64,000 nt of DNA from Bacteroidota bacterium (lineage in GTDB: Bacteria > Bacteroidota > Bacteroidia > Chitinophagales > Chitinophagaceae): contig VGGR01000004.1 in the NCBI GenBank assembly GCA_016868585.1, positions 62,001-126,000 of the forward strand, in the 5' to 3' direction. The stretch's first letter is position 1, and each line of letters starts with the position of its first letter. A program made the translations under genes and the position numbers. Shown in pieces: positions 42,335-51,536 of this stretch. The notes under the pieces are model-generated. The model was not told the origin of the DNA. It searched no databases and was given only the letters and a program-made list of their open reading frames with translations.

Positions 42335-42817
42335 ATGAATCTTGTCTATTTACTCACCGGTTCTAATCTTGGAGATCGAATTGAAAACCTTAATAAAGCG
42401 GCTCAACTAATCAATGAAAAAGCAGGAAAGCTGGTTGTTTTTTCCAAGTTTTATCAAACCAGCCCCTGGGGACCTTTGGAACAGCCCGACTATATCAACC
42501 AGGCATTATTAATTGAAACACCGCTGAGTCCTTCCTCTTTAATGGAGCTGTTACTTTGCATAGAGGAGGGAATGGGCAGAATACGTACCCTAAAATATGG
42601 GCCCAGAATTATTGATATCGATATTCTTTTCTTTGGCAACAAGGTGATAAACACTCCCTTGGTACAAGTTCCGCACCCAGCAGTGCAAAATCGTCGTTTT
42701 GCTTTAATCCCTCTTGAGGAAATAGCGGCAAGCTACTTAGATCCAATCACAGGAAAAACCATCAGCCAACTTCTCTCTGCTTGCCAAGACATGGGAACAG
42801 TGTTGCAATTGAATTAA
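42335..42817 (+). CDS. folK: 2-amino-4-hydroxy-6-hydroxymethyldihydropteridine pyrophosphokinase (HPPK)
   Basis: Folate pathway pyrophosphoryl transfer from ATP to hydroxymethyldihydropterin. About 160 residues. N-terminal YLLTGSNLGDRIENL, then the substrate/ATP region SPWGPLEQPDYINQALLIET and the signature GPRIIDIDILFFGN with the two Mg-binding Asp, and VPHPAVQNRRFALIPLEEIA. In-frame ATGs at 42329 and 42335 and a TTG at 42326 are all possible; 42335 gives the usual family N-terminus. The frame is followed 14 nt on by the kinase gene. Confidence 0.95.
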   Translation: MNLVYLLTGSNLGDRIENLNKAAQLINEKAGKLVVFSKFYQTSPWGPLEQPDYINQALLIETPLSPSSLMELLLCIEEGMGRIRTLKYGPRIIDIDILFFGNKVINTPLVQVPHPAVQNRRFALIPLEEIAASYLDPITGKTISQLLSACQDMGTVLQLN

Positions 42818-42831
42818 ATTGCAGGCAATTA

Positions 42832-43464
42832 ATGAAGTACCAATTTATAGCCATAGAAGGGAATATCGGAGCTGGTAAAACTACCCTTGCTCAACTACTA
42901 AGCAGGCATTATAAAGCGCGTTTGATCCTGGAAGAATTTGCCGACAACCCCTTCCTGCCCAAATTTTATGAGAACCCAGATCAGTATGCATTCCCCGTAG
43001 AGCTTTTTTTCATGGCAGAACGATACAAACAACTAAAAGAATTGCGCCAACAACAAGACCTCTTTCAACAAGTCACCATTTCAGATTATTTATTCACTAA
43101 ATGTCTGTTGTTTGCCAAAGTAACCTTGCCTGCCGATGAATATCGACTTTATCAGCAGCTTTTTAACATCCTCCACCAACAACTTATTCAACCTGATTTA
43201 CTGGTATACTTGCATGCGCCTGTTGAAAAGTTGCAAGAAAATATTAAAAAGAGAAATCGAGCCTACGAACAAAACATTTCCAATAATTATTTGCATCAGC
43301 TACAAGACACCTACACAAATTACCTTCGTCAGCAAACCTCCCGCACACTTTTTGTGGATGTTAGTAACGCAGACTTTCTTTATAATGACGCTCATTTGCA
43401 ATCGCTGATTAATGCGCTTGACAAAACATACGAGCCCGGGGTACATTATATTGAACTCTCATGA
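42832..43464 (+). CDS. Deoxynucleoside kinase
   Basis: Salvage kinase phosphorylating deoxyribonucleosides. About 210 residues. P-loop IEGNIGAGKTTLAQLL, the EEFADNPFLPKFYENP segment, the catalytic-region text ISDYLFTKCLLFAKVTLP (corresponding to the family's (D/E)RS motif, here SDY), and LVYLHAPVEKLQENIKKRNRAYEQNI as the LID Arg region. Substrate (dAdo/dGuo or dThd) is not clear. The ATG at 42832 begins right at the P-loop strand; a longer frame overlaps folK. It overlaps the next gene by four bases (ATGA). Confidence 0.9.
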   Translation: MKYQFIAIEGNIGAGKTTLAQLLSRHYKARLILEEFADNPFLPKFYENPDQYAFPVELFFMAERYKQLKELRQQQDLFQQVTISDYLFTKCLLFAKVTLPADEYRLYQQLFNILHQQLIQPDLLVYLHAPVEKLQENIKKRNRAYEQNISNNYLHQLQDTYTNYLRQQTSRTLFVDVSNADFLYNDAHLQSLINALDKTYEPGVHYIELS

Positions 43465-44705
43465 AGCGTTGGTATCAAATACCGTTCTTATCTCAGTTTG
43501 CAATAAACACTGAGTTTACCACCTATATTGTAGCCCGTATTTTATTCATTGCCGGGTTACGCATGACGCCCGTGCTCTTAGGATGGCGCCTTTACCAGAT
43601 TACCGGAAGTAAACTAGCCTTGGGGATACTTGGATTATCCGAAGTGATCCCCGCCATTGCACTAGCCCTGCCTGCAGGGGTAAGGGTAGACAGAAGTGAT
43701 AAACGAAAACTGCTTATCACTTGCATGGGGTTGTATTTAGTTTTGATGGCCGGGCTAACGGTGGCAACTTCTGATTGGTACACTAAGCAATATTCCAACA
43801 ATATAGCCGCGTGGACTATTTATTTTTTAATAGCAGGTACCGGGGCCGTGCGTGCCTACTCAGGTGCTGCATTTAATGCATTCTTAGCACAATTAGTACC
43901 CACTGGATCCTTAGTAAAAGCCGCCTCGATCAATAGCATCGCCTGGTTGATTGCTGCGGTAATTGGTCCTGCATTTGCCGGATTGCTGATGGGTTACACT
44001 AATATCACCGTTGCTTTTATTCCCGTGTTGTTGCTTCCTGCTGTGGCTATAATACTGTTTAAGCGTATTACTCCCAAGCCCATTAGCTGGCAAGGCAATG
44101 CTAAAACATGGGAAGGAGTCAAAGAGGGCCTGCACTTTGTGTGGAATCAGAAGGCTTTATTGAGCGTAATGACCTTGGATATGTTTGCCGTGCTTTTTGG
44201 GGGAGCCGTAGCCCTTCTTCCCGCATTTGCCAATGATATACTGAAAGTTGGTCCGCAGGGATTAGGCTGGCTGGTGGCGGCTACTTATATCGGGAACTTT
44301 ATTGCATTAGTGTGGTTCACCAAGAGACCCTTAAAAAAGAAACAAGGCAAAGCACTGTTGATTGTAGTAGCAGGCTTTGGCCTTTGCATCCTGGTTTTTG
44401 CGTTGTCGAAAAGTTACTGGCTCAGCTTCTTTGCCTTGTTAGCATCCGGGCTTTTTGATGGGGTGAGTATAATCATACGATCAACAATTGTACAGCTTTT
44501 TGTTCCTGATGAAATGCGAGGCCGGGTATCGGCAGTGAATTCCATGTTCATCAACTCCTCAAATGAATTAGGACAGTTTGAAAGTGGTGTAGCAGCTGCA
44601 GCCATGGGCTTAGTTCCTTCTGTTATTTTTGGAGGATGTATGACATTATTGGTAGCGATCGTCACCTGGGTTAAACATCCTACTATTCGAAAATTTGAGT
44701 ATTAA
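43461..44705 (+). CDS. MFS transporter
   Basis: 414 residues, about 11-12 transmembrane helices. The loop 2-3 motif is seen as PAGVRVDRSDKRKLLI (G-x-x-x-D-R-x-x-R-R type). The second half has GRVSAVNSMFINSSNELGQF, as in the enterobactin-exporter/DHA-like group of 'MFS_3' permeases. Substrate cannot be read from sequence. The start overlaps the kinase stop (ATGA), so the two are coexpressed, and the end overlaps the convergent cysteine-cluster gene. Confidence 0.88.
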   Translation: MKRWYQIPFLSQFAINTEFTTYIVARILFIAGLRMTPVLLGWRLYQITGSKLALGILGLSEVIPAIALALPAGVRVDRSDKRKLLITCMGLYLVLMAGLTVATSDWYTKQYSNNIAAWTIYFLIAGTGAVRAYSGAAFNAFLAQLVPTGSLVKAASINSIAWLIAAVIGPAFAGLLMGYTNITVAFIPVLLLPAVAIILFKRITPKPISWQGNAKTWEGVKEGLHFVWNQKALLSVMTLDMFAVLFGGAVALLPAFANDILKVGPQGLGWLVAATYIGNFIALVWFTKRPLKKKQGKALLIVVAGFGLCILVFALSKSYWLSFFALLASGLFDGVSIIIRSTIVQLFVPDEMRGRVSAVNSMFINSSNELGQFESGVAAAAMGLVPSVIFGGCMTLLVAIVTWVKHPTIRKFEY

Positions 44706-45193
44706 GGTTTAGGGATAGTCTCCATCAATCGTTCGATTACGAGGTAGGTAATTGGACAGAAAGTAGTATTCTTTAAGGTTAGGGGCACCCTTTGCACCAA
44801 TACATCCTCATCGGTGTAGGGAAACCGTTTACAATCGGAAGGCCTGTCCTCGTAGATGCTGCAATAGTTGTCGTTGCCCAGAAATGGACAGGGCGTTTGT
44901 TGCAACACGAAATCCCCATCCTGATCCTCCTGTAGAAAATTTTCTATGAACTGCCCCGCTTTCATTCCCAACAATTTGCTGATCCTTTTAATATCAGGTG
45001 TTTTAAATCTTGGAGAATACCTTTTACAGCAGTTGGCACAGCTGAGGCAGTTCACCTGATTAAACGCTTCCTCATGAAATGCCCCTTGCCGCTTCAACAC
45101 TTGGTTTTTTTGCACACGTTGAAGAAATTGTTTATAGAGTTTTTGACGTTCCTTGGCTTTCTTTTCCCAGTTTACTAACAAGGGCTTTTTCAT
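44702..45193 (-). CDS. YkgJ-family cysteine cluster protein
   Basis: About 163 residues, cytoplasmic. A basic helical N-terminus (WEKKAKERQKLYKQFLQRVQ) is followed by the Cys cluster: CLSCANCCKRY, then QTPCPFLGNDNYCSIYEDRP and SDCKRFPY, giving the CxxCxxCC...CPxL...C.IY..RP..C..FP pattern that binds zinc or an Fe-S cluster. The biochemical role is unknown. The ATG at 45193 (MKKPLLVNW) is preferred; an in-frame codon at 45232 lies in the divergent gcvP promoter. Confidence 0.88.
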   Translation of the reverse strand: MKKPLLVNWEKKAKERQKLYKQFLQRVQKNQVLKRQGAFHEEAFNQVNCLSCANCCKRYSPRFKTPDIKRISKLLGMKAGQFIENFLQEDQDGDFVLQQTPCPFLGNDNYCSIYEDRPSDCKRFPYTDEDVLVQRVPLTLKNTTFCPITYLVIERLMETIPKP

Positions 45194-45217
45194 CTGGCAA
45201 AGAAAGGAACTTACCCG

Positions 45218-45225
45218 TAATTTTG
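45218..45225 (+). promoter_or_regulatory. -7 box for gcvP
   Basis: TAATTTTG, 27 nt before the gcvP ATG. The leader is too short for a glycine riboswitch. Confidence 0.55.
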
Positions 45226-45252
45226 CACACAAATTGAACGCCCTACCCTACT

Positions 45253-48117
45253 ATGGATATTCTTCATAAGCAATCAACAGAATTCAGTAGTCGACACGTT
45301 GGTTCTATCAACCAAACGCAGGAGATGCTCTCCGTAATCGGTGAAAAAGATATCGCATCGCTGATCAATAAGAGTGTGCCTGACACCATTCGAATGGATC
45401 GCCAATTGAATGTTCCAGCGGCCATGACAGAACACGCCTATTTACAACATATACGAACTATTGCTCAACAAAATCAAGTTTGGAAAACCTATATCGGACA
45501 GGGCTATTACAATACCATCACACCTGCCGTAATACTTCGAAATATTTTTGAAAATCCAGGTTGGTACACACAGTATACCCCTTACCAAGCAGAAATTTCA
45601 CAAGGACGTTTGGAGAGTTTACTCAACTTCCAGACTATGGTCGCTGACTTAACGGGACTTCCTATAGCCAATGCTTCTTTGTTGGATGAAGCAACAGCTG
45701 CTGCGGAAGCCATGACCATGTTTTTCAATACACTGAACAAACAGGAGCCTATTGAACGGCCCCGTTTTTTTGTTGATCAGGATGTGTTTCCCCAAACAAA
45801 AGACCTATTACGTACCCGGGCCTTACCCATACAGATTGAATTAGTGGAGGGCGACTATAAAACTGCAACTATAGACGAAACCTTTTTTGGTGCCATACTG
45901 CAATATCCAAATGACAAAGGTGCCGTAGTAGATTATCAAGCATTTATACAAACAGCACATACCCAAGGCGCTTTTGTAGTTATGGCTACTGATTTACTTG
46001 CGCTTACTTTACTGACTTCTCCTGGAGAATTAGGTGCCGATGCAGCAGTGGGTTCTGCCCAACGATTGGGTGTGCCTTTAGGGTTTGGTGGACCACATGC
46101 CGCTTTCTTTGCTACCCGAGACGAGTTCAAAAGAAATATACCCGGACGAATCATTGGAGTTAGTATTGATGCAAAGGGAAAGCGCGCACTTCGTATGGCG
46201 CTCCAGACCAGAGAGCAACATATCAAGCGTGAAAAAGCCACTTCCAATATTTGCACTGCACAAGCATTGCTGGCAAATATGGCCGCCATGTATGCAGTAT
46301 ACCATGGACCGGATGGGTTGAAAAATATTGCCAACCGCATCACTACATTAACACGGCTAGTTGCGGAGGCACTAAAAGAAAGAGGCTACAATCTTATTTC
46401 TGCATATTACTTCGATACTATCACAGTTCAAACAGACCGCGTAGCGGCAATTCGTACTAAAGCCGAAGCACAACACATCAATCTTCGTTATCCAGGCCAT
46501 GACCTGATTGCACTCTCCATCGACGAAACCACAAATTTGGAAGACTTGTATGATTTGATCAATTGTTTTGAAGATGATAAGCAACCCGTCAGTTTTTCTT
46601 TCGACAAATCCCAAACGGTTAGTAACTGGCCTGATGCATTAAATCGAATCAGCGCTTACTTAACACAAGCCGTATTTAATACGCACAGAAGTGAAAGTCA
46701 GTTGATGCGTTATATAAAACAGCTGGAGAACAAAGATCTTTCACTGAACACTTCAATGATCTCATTGGGAAGTTGTACCATGAAGTTAAATGCCGCCAGC
46801 GAAATAATCCCGCTCAGCTGGCCTGAGTGGAACAGCCTGCACCCATTCATCCCTAAGGAACAAGCCAAAGGATATCATCTGGTGATGGAAGAATTAAGTC
46901 AGCACCTGTGTGATATAACGGCTTTTGATGCATGTAGTTTACAACCTAACAGTGGTGCACAGGGTGAATATGCTGGTCTATTAACCATACGCGCTTACCA
47001 CGCGGCACAAGGTAATCCTCATCGTGATGTGATGCTGATACCGATATCTGCCCATGGTACTAATCCAGCCTCTGCAGTAATGGCGGGTATGAAAGTAGTG
47101 GTGGTAAAAGCATTGGCTAATGGTTATATCGATTTGGATGATCTACGTCAAAAGGCGGAGGGGCACAGTAATCAGCTAGCCGGAATCATGATCACCTATC
47201 CCAGTACCTATGGAGTGTATGAAGAAACCGTAAAAGAAATTACCAGCATTGTACACCTACATGGAGGACAGGTATATATGGATGGCGCCAATATGAATGC
47301 CCAAGTGGGCCTAACGGCGCCAGGGCTGATTGGTGCGGATGTTTGCCATTTGAACCTACATAAAACATTTGCGATTCCACATGGCGGTGGAGGTCCTGGC
47401 ATGGGTCCGATCTGTGTAAAAGAGCATTTAAAGCCATATCTACCCGGCCATATCACACAGGGTACCGCAGACGCTGTATCGGGAGCACCCTATGGCTCAG
47501 CCATGATTCTTTTAATCCCCTATGCCTATATCAGGATGTTGGGTGCAGCCGGCCTTAAAGAAGCAACCGAATACGCAATTTTGAATGCCAATTATATGCG
47601 GGCCCGATTGGCCTCTCATTACGACATTCTTTTTACCAATCAAAACGGGCAGTGCGCACACGAGTTCATTGTCGATTTACGCCCATTCAAAAAATCAGCA
47701 GAAATCGAAGCGGAGGATGTAGCCAAAAGACTGATGGATTACGGGTTCCATTCTCCTACTATGAGCTTTCCTGTGGCTGGAACTATTATGATTGAACCAA
47801 CTGAAAGTGAGGATAAGGCCGAAATGGATCGTTTCTGTGATGCCATGATTGCCATTCGTGAGGAGATCAGAGCTATTGAAGAGGGGAAGTCAGACAAGAA
47901 AGATAACCCACTAAAAAATGCTCCGCACACCCAAGCAACGGTGCTGGCTGATCGGTGGCCCCACGCATATACCCGCACGGAAGCCGCCTTTCCGCTCTAC
48001 TATGTTACACATAACAAGTTTTGGCCATCCGTATCACGGGTAAATAACACCCATGGGGATCGTAATTTGATTTGTACCTGTGAGCCAATGGAAAGCTACC
48101 TACAGGAAAAAGCCTAA
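45253..48117 (+). CDS. gcvP: Glycine dehydrogenase (decarboxylating), P protein, full-length
   Basis: PLP enzyme of the glycine cleavage system; releases CO2 from glycine and passes the aminomethyl group to lipoyl-GcvH. 954 residues, the fused form in one chain. The N-terminal half has YIGQGYYNTITPAVILRN and TPYQAEISQGRLESLLNFQT. The C-terminal half has the PLP lysine in HLNLHKTFAIPHGGGGPGMG, preceded by MDGANMNAQVGL. LipB, needed to lipoylate GcvH, is in the same window at 13527. gcvT/gcvH are not adjacent. The end overlaps the convergent SOD gene by 4 bp. Confidence 0.97.
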   Translation: MDILHKQSTEFSSRHVGSINQTQEMLSVIGEKDIASLINKSVPDTIRMDRQLNVPAAMTEHAYLQHIRTIAQQNQVWKTYIGQGYYNTITPAVILRNIFENPGWYTQYTPYQAEISQGRLESLLNFQTMVADLTGLPIANASLLDEATAAAEAMTMFFNTLNKQEPIERPRFFVDQDVFPQTKDLLRTRALPIQIELVEGDYKTATIDETFFGAILQYPNDKGAVVDYQAFIQTAHTQGAFVVMATDLLALTLLTSPGELGADAAVGSAQRLGVPLGFGGPHAAFFATRDEFKRNIPGRIIGVSIDAKGKRALRMALQTREQHIKREKATSNICTAQALLANMAAMYAVYHGPDGLKNIANRITTLTRLVAEALKERGYNLISAYYFDTITVQTDRVAAIRTKAEAQHINLRYPGHDLIALSIDETTNLEDLYDLINCFEDDKQPVSFSFDKSQTVSNWPDALNRISAYLTQAVFNTHRSESQLMRYIKQLENKDLSLNTSMISLGSCTMKLNAASEIIPLSWPEWNSLHPFIPKEQAKGYHLVMEELSQHLCDITAFDACSLQPNSGAQGEYAGLLTIRAYHAAQGNPHRDVMLIPISAHGTNPASAVMAGMKVVVVKALANGYIDLDDLRQKAEGHSNQLAGIMITYPSTYGVYEETVKEITSIVHLHGGQVYMDGANMNAQVGLTAPGLIGADVCHLNLHKTFAIPHGGGGPGMGPICVKEHLKPYLPGHITQGTADAVSGAPYGSAMILLIPYAYIRMLGAAGLKEATEYAILNANYMRARLASHYDILFTNQNGQCAHEFIVDLRPFKKSAEIEAEDVAKRLMDYGFHSPTMSFPVAGTIMIEPTESEDKAEMDRFCDAMIAIREEIRAIEEGKSDKKDNPLKNAPHTQATVLADRWPHAYTRTEAAFPLYYVTHNKFWPSVSRVNNTHGDRNLICTCEPMESYLQEKA

Positions 48118-48860
48118 GCGTTTTTAAATCTTCTTTCAATAATCTCCCAATTGAATAAAGACCAGCATGCAGCAATGTAATCTGGTCTTTTATTTTGATA
48201 CTTTAAATAATAAGCGTGTTCCCACACATCCAATCCAAGCAGTGGAGTACCTTTTAGCTCACTCAGATCCATAAGCGGATTATCTTGATTAGGTGTAGCA
48301 CCTACTTTTAGTTTTCCATCGGCCGTTTTAATTAACCAAGCCCAGCCACTTCCAAAACGATTCTTTGCTGCTTCATTGAATTGTGTCTGAAAATTTTCAA
48401 ATGAACCAAATTGGGTACCCATTGCCTCCATTAAATCACCCGAGGGTTTGTTGGCCTGCCCATCATGTACCGGGGCAAGCGAATGCCAGAAAAACTCATG
48501 ATTATAATGCCCCCCCGCATTATTACGCATCTTAGTAGAATAGGTTGAAATCTTGGCAAGAAGCTCCGTTAATTTTGCTTTTGCAATATCCACCTGCTCC
48601 GCCGAACAAGCATCTGCAAGATTTTTTGTGTATCCAGCAGCATGTTTTGTAAAATGAATCTCCATAGTAAGGGAGTCTATAACTGGCTCGAGTGCTGCGT
48701 ATGTGTAAGAAAGGGGTTGCTGCACAAATCCAATTTCCTCAGCTCCCCACACAGGAATTTGAGAGTCAGCTGCTATAACAGATTGAGCAAGCGCAGGCGG
48801 AATAGTACCCCAAACACTAACCAAGCCTGCGGCTTTAATAAAAGTTCTTCTGGATTTCAT
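48114..48860 (-). CDS. Superoxide dismutase (Mn/Fe type) with Tat-type signal peptide
   Basis: Dismutes superoxide. 248 residues. The N-terminus MKSRRTFIKAAGLVSVWGTI has the twin-arginine motif SRRTFIK and a hydrophobic stretch ending near ALAQ, so the enzyme is exported folded with metal, unlike the usual cytoplasmic SodA/SodB. Metal ligands: His in EIHFTKHAAGY, His in NNAGGHYNHEFFW, and Asp/His in LDVWEHAYYLKYQ. The GGHYNH text and the Gln in PNQDNPLM are closer to the Mn form. Divergent from a transporter-like barrel gene. Confidence 0.93.
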   Translation of the reverse strand: MKSRRTFIKAAGLVSVWGTIPPALAQSVIAADSQIPVWGAEEIGFVQQPLSYTYAALEPVIDSLTMEIHFTKHAAGYTKNLADACSAEQVDIAKAKLTELLAKISTYSTKMRNNAGGHYNHEFFWHSLAPVHDGQANKPSGDLMEAMGTQFGSFENFQTQFNEAAKNRFGSGWAWLIKTADGKLKVGATPNQDNPLMDLSELKGTPLLGLDVWEHAYYLKYQNKRPDYIAACWSLFNWEIIERRFKNA

Positions 48861-48889
48861 ACGGGAGAAATTTGCAACAAGTTACTGCA

Positions 48890-48897
48890 TAAATTTG
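48890..48897 (+). promoter_or_regulatory. -7 box for the barrel protein gene
   Basis: TAAATTTG, 3 nt before ATG 48901 (9 nt before ATG 48907). The in-frame TTG at 48895 is inside the box and is not the start. Confidence 0.5.
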
Positions 48898-48900
48898 GAG

Positions 48901-49689
48901 ATGCGAATGATCAGCAAAGCAATAAGTATTCCAAAAAAAACTATCCTACTTTTTTCTTTTGTGGCCCTTTTGCTGCAAACAAAAGGGCAGCAAACAGGAA
49001 GAATGGACACGGATCGTCCGGATCAAACAGAGTCCGTGTCAATAACAAAAAAAGGGTATCTCCAAGCAGAGATTGGATTTAATAAAGAAAAATATGGAAG
49101 TGGGTATGTATGGGTTCATCCCACTGCACTATGGAAATTAGGATTGAACTCCCAAATTGAACTACGATTGATTACTGAGTCCAACACGCTGGAGTCAGGT
49201 GGATCAAAAGTTAGCGGACTTGTGCCAATCCAAATTGGTGGTAAGATTGCACTTTGGAAAGAAAAGGGGATCAGACCCCAAACCTCGCTTATTTTTCACA
49301 CAGGCATACCTGCTTTGGGTTCTGCAAATTTTAAAACCCCCCACCTTTCTCCAAACTTTCGATTCACGCTGCAACACACGCTAACAGACCGAATAGCCTT
49401 GGGTTATAATCTTGGTGCAGAGTGGGATGGCAACGGAGGTTCTCCAGATTGGATTTATACGCTTGCACCTGGAATTAATTTGGGCGAACGTTGGTATGCC
49501 TATGCTGAAATATTTGGAAGTATTCGATCCTTGGGTACGCCATTACACGCAGTAGACGGGGGCTTTGCCTACTATTTAAGCGATAATTGTAAAATTGATT
49601 TTTCAGGCGGTAAAGGACTCAACAATGAACCAGCCAACTACTATATAGCACTAGGGTTTTCCTTCCGAATAAACGTCCTCAACCCTTAA
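48901..49689 (+). CDS. Outer-membrane transporter-like beta-barrel (phenol meta-pathway type)
   Basis: About 262 residues. A basic N-terminus and hydrophobic stretch (ILLFSFVALLLQTKG) form the signal peptide. Then comes RMDTDRPDQTESVSITKKGY, the T-D-R-P-D-x-T-E-S signature of the 'MetA-pathway of phenol degradation' outer-membrane family, followed by repeated beta strands ending in an aromatic (YYIALGFSFRINV). Such proteins are thought to form small hydrophobic-compound channels, but the substrate is unknown. The last 11 bp overlap the convergent metal-operon gene. Confidence 0.8.
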   Translation: MRMISKAISIPKKTILLFSFVALLLQTKGQQTGRMDTDRPDQTESVSITKKGYLQAEIGFNKEKYGSGYVWVHPTALWKLGLNSQIELRLITESNTLESGGSKVSGLVPIQIGGKIALWKEKGIRPQTSLIFHTGIPALGSANFKTPHLSPNFRFTLQHTLTDRIALGYNLGAEWDGNGGSPDWIYTLAPGINLGERWYAYAEIFGSIRSLGTPLHAVDGGFAYYLSDNCKIDFSGGKGLNNEPANYYIALGFSFRINVLNP

Positions 49690-50530
49690 CCCTTTTTTTC
49701 AACACGCCCAGAAAACTTGTTTCCATACTAAGCAACCAGCTTTCTTGCATCATTCGCTTCATATCTCCTTTGACCTGGAATCGATAACCCACATTTAGCT
49801 TTGTTTTGCTGGCAAAGATTAATTGAAAAGCTGGGGCCAAATCAACAAAGTATAACCCACGATCCAGTGCCCGCTGTGTAAGCAGTTCCAGATACAAATT
49901 AAGATTGGTTTGCTTGTAGCTGGTGTAAGTCCGAGGAAACACTAAATACCCCGCAGAAATAGTAAACTGAGCTGAGGTAAAAGGGTGTAATACCCTATGT
50001 CTTACTTTATCCCATCGATAGTAATGAAATACCTGTGTTTGACTGATGGTACTAGCAAGTGCAAACTTGTTCCAAAGCTGTGTGAGAATAAGACCAGCTT
50101 CCATCCCTGAACGATCACCACCCAAATTTATCTCGTCATTCATGAAAGGGGCGTTGGTGCGAGCCGCCTCCAAGTAACCGGCCACTCGAAAATGCCGATG
50201 AATGGCATCACGGGAGAGGAACCGATATTTAGCATATACATGGAATGACTCCAACTTAGGCTGGGTAGCATACATGGAAGAAACAGTGCCGCCCAGGCGA
50301 ACAGTCAAATTTTTATATACGCCCATAAACACCTGAGGAGCACTTCGAAATGAAAACTGATTTAACAAATATGTTTTTTGAACCAGATGGTTTTTTAATT
50401 TAAAACTAACGGAGCGCGCAGGTAAGGTAGAAGCAGATTCATTGTAAACATAGAGCTCCTGACCAAAAAGTGGCATTACAAAAAGTACCCTACAAAATAA
50501 AAGCACTAAGTAAGATTTTAAACCTTTCAC
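49679..50530 (-). CDS. Putative outer-membrane protein ending the metal operon
   Basis: 283 residues with a signal peptide (KSYLVLLFCRVLFVMPLFG). The mature chain looks like a beta barrel (VRLGGTVSSMYATQP, FALASTISQTQVFHYYR, AQFTISAGYLVFPRTY, NLYLELLTQ), with no Cys or His cluster. It overlaps the TlpA-like gene by four bases (ATGA), so it belongs to the HMA/TlpA operon and is a candidate outer-membrane component for metal handling. I do not recognise a named family. Confidence 0.65.
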   Translation of the reverse strand: MKGLKSYLVLLFCRVLFVMPLFGQELYVYNESASTLPARSVSFKLKNHLVQKTYLLNQFSFRSAPQVFMGVYKNLTVRLGGTVSSMYATQPKLESFHVYAKYRFLSRDAIHRHFRVAGYLEAARTNAPFMNDEINLGGDRSGMEAGLILTQLWNKFALASTISQTQVFHYYRWDKVRHRVLHPFTSAQFTISAGYLVFPRTYTSYKQTNLNLYLELLTQRALDRGLYFVDLAPAFQLIFASKTKLNVGYRFQVKGDMKRMMQESWLLSMETSFLGVLKKRVKG

Positions 50531-51009
50531 TGCTTTAATAATTTATCGATCTCTGACTCTACTGCTGAACCCATCAGGTTTCTGGCCATCACATTTCCCT
50601 CTTGATCAATTAAGAAAGTGGATGGAAGTGAATCAACATCCCAGGCAGCTGCTACGGATGAATTCCATGCCTTTTTATCTATCAATTGAACCCATGACAA
50701 TTTATCTTTTTTTACCGCATTGAGCCAATCAATTGGCTTCTCGTCTAATGAAACACTTAAGAAAATAATATTCTTATTCCTGTAATTAGGATAAATTTTC
50801 ACTAAGTGCTTATTAGCCACTCTACAGGGACCACACCAAGAAGCCCAGAAGTCAAGAAGCACTACTTTACCACGAAATTGACTAAGTGCAATGCTATCCC
50901 CTTTTCCATTGGGGAGCTTGAAATCAGACGCAGGCTCTTGCCTAAGGGCTTGAGCAAAAACGCCAAGAGTGGTAATTAGCAAAAATAATACCAGGATACT
51001 TTTGCGCAT
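50527..51009 (-). CDS. TlpA-like thiol-disulfide oxidoreductase
   Basis: 160 residues, exported (signal MRKSILVLFLLITTLGVFAQ). Thioredoxin fold with the active site FWASWCGPCRVANKHL, the cis-Pro region VDSLPSTFLIDQEGNV, and a peroxiredoxin-like N-terminal ASDFKLPNGKGDSIALSQFRG. It reduces or exchanges disulfides in the periplasm. In this operon its natural partners are the CxxC-rich HMA proteins encoded upstream, which need reduced thiols to bind metal. A GTG lies two codons before the ATG at 51009. Confidence 0.92.
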   Translation of the reverse strand: MRKSILVLFLLITTLGVFAQALRQEPASDFKLPNGKGDSIALSQFRGKVVLLDFWASWCGPCRVANKHLVKIYPNYRNKNIIFLSVSLDEKPIDWLNAVKKDKLSWVQLIDKKAWNSSVAAAWDVDSLPSTFLIDQEGNVMARNLMGSAVESEIDKLLKQ

Positions 51010-51015
51010 GAGCAC

Positions 51016-51531
51016 TTATTTAACAAATAATAATTGAAAAATCTCTACATCGGTTTTAAAAAACTCGTTATAATCCGTCCTTATCTTCTTCATACTTTTT
51101 TCTGTCAAATACCCTTTTCCTATCACTACGCAATTAAATGTTTTTGATGTAGCAGGAGTCTTTAAAGAAATGAACTCAAAAGTCTGTTCGCCCCACACAA
51201 AAGGAACGCCCCGTTCAATTGGACCCTGATTCCAGTTGCCTGTCAATTGTAATTCACCTATAAAAAATCCAGCATCCTCAACAGCAGCTTTAAGCTTTGC
51301 GGGACTAACAATACCATTACCTCCAAAGGTCAAGGTAAAAGAAGAGGACTTGATATCAGCATCCACTTTTGTAACAAAGGGGAGTTGTTCCAAAGATTGA
51401 TGAATAGCTTTATTACAAAGTGCACAAGTTAGTCCGGTTGCTTGTAGTCTTCCCCCACTAAATTGGGCGAAAGTATACTGCTGCCCACCAAAAAAAAGGA
51501 GCAGCAGTATTACTAAAATTAACTTCGGCAT
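51016..51531 (-). CDS. Exported heavy-metal-associated (HMA) domain protein
   Basis: About 171 residues. Signal peptide from MPKLILVILLLLFFGG. An HMA ferredoxin-like domain (about 30-95) with the metal motif GLTCALCNKAI (CxxC) and the second-helix text LKAAVEDAGFF follows. A second part (about 100-171) has GVPFVWGEQTFEFISL and a Lys-rich YLTEKSMKKIRTDY and no Cys pair. The export signal sets it apart from cytoplasmic CopZ chaperones and suggests periplasmic Cu+ or similar metal binding. A longer frame to 51552 overlaps the upstream gene and adds residues ahead of the signal. Confidence 0.85.
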   Translation of the reverse strand: MPKLILVILLLLFFGGQQYTFAQFSGGRLQATGLTCALCNKAIHQSLEQLPFVTKVDADIKSSSFTLTFGGNGIVSPAKLKAAVEDAGFFIGELQLTGNWNQGPIERGVPFVWGEQTFEFISLKTPATSKTFNCVVIGKGYLTEKSMKKIRTDYNEFFKTDVEIFQLLFVK

Positions 51532-51536
51532 AAAAC

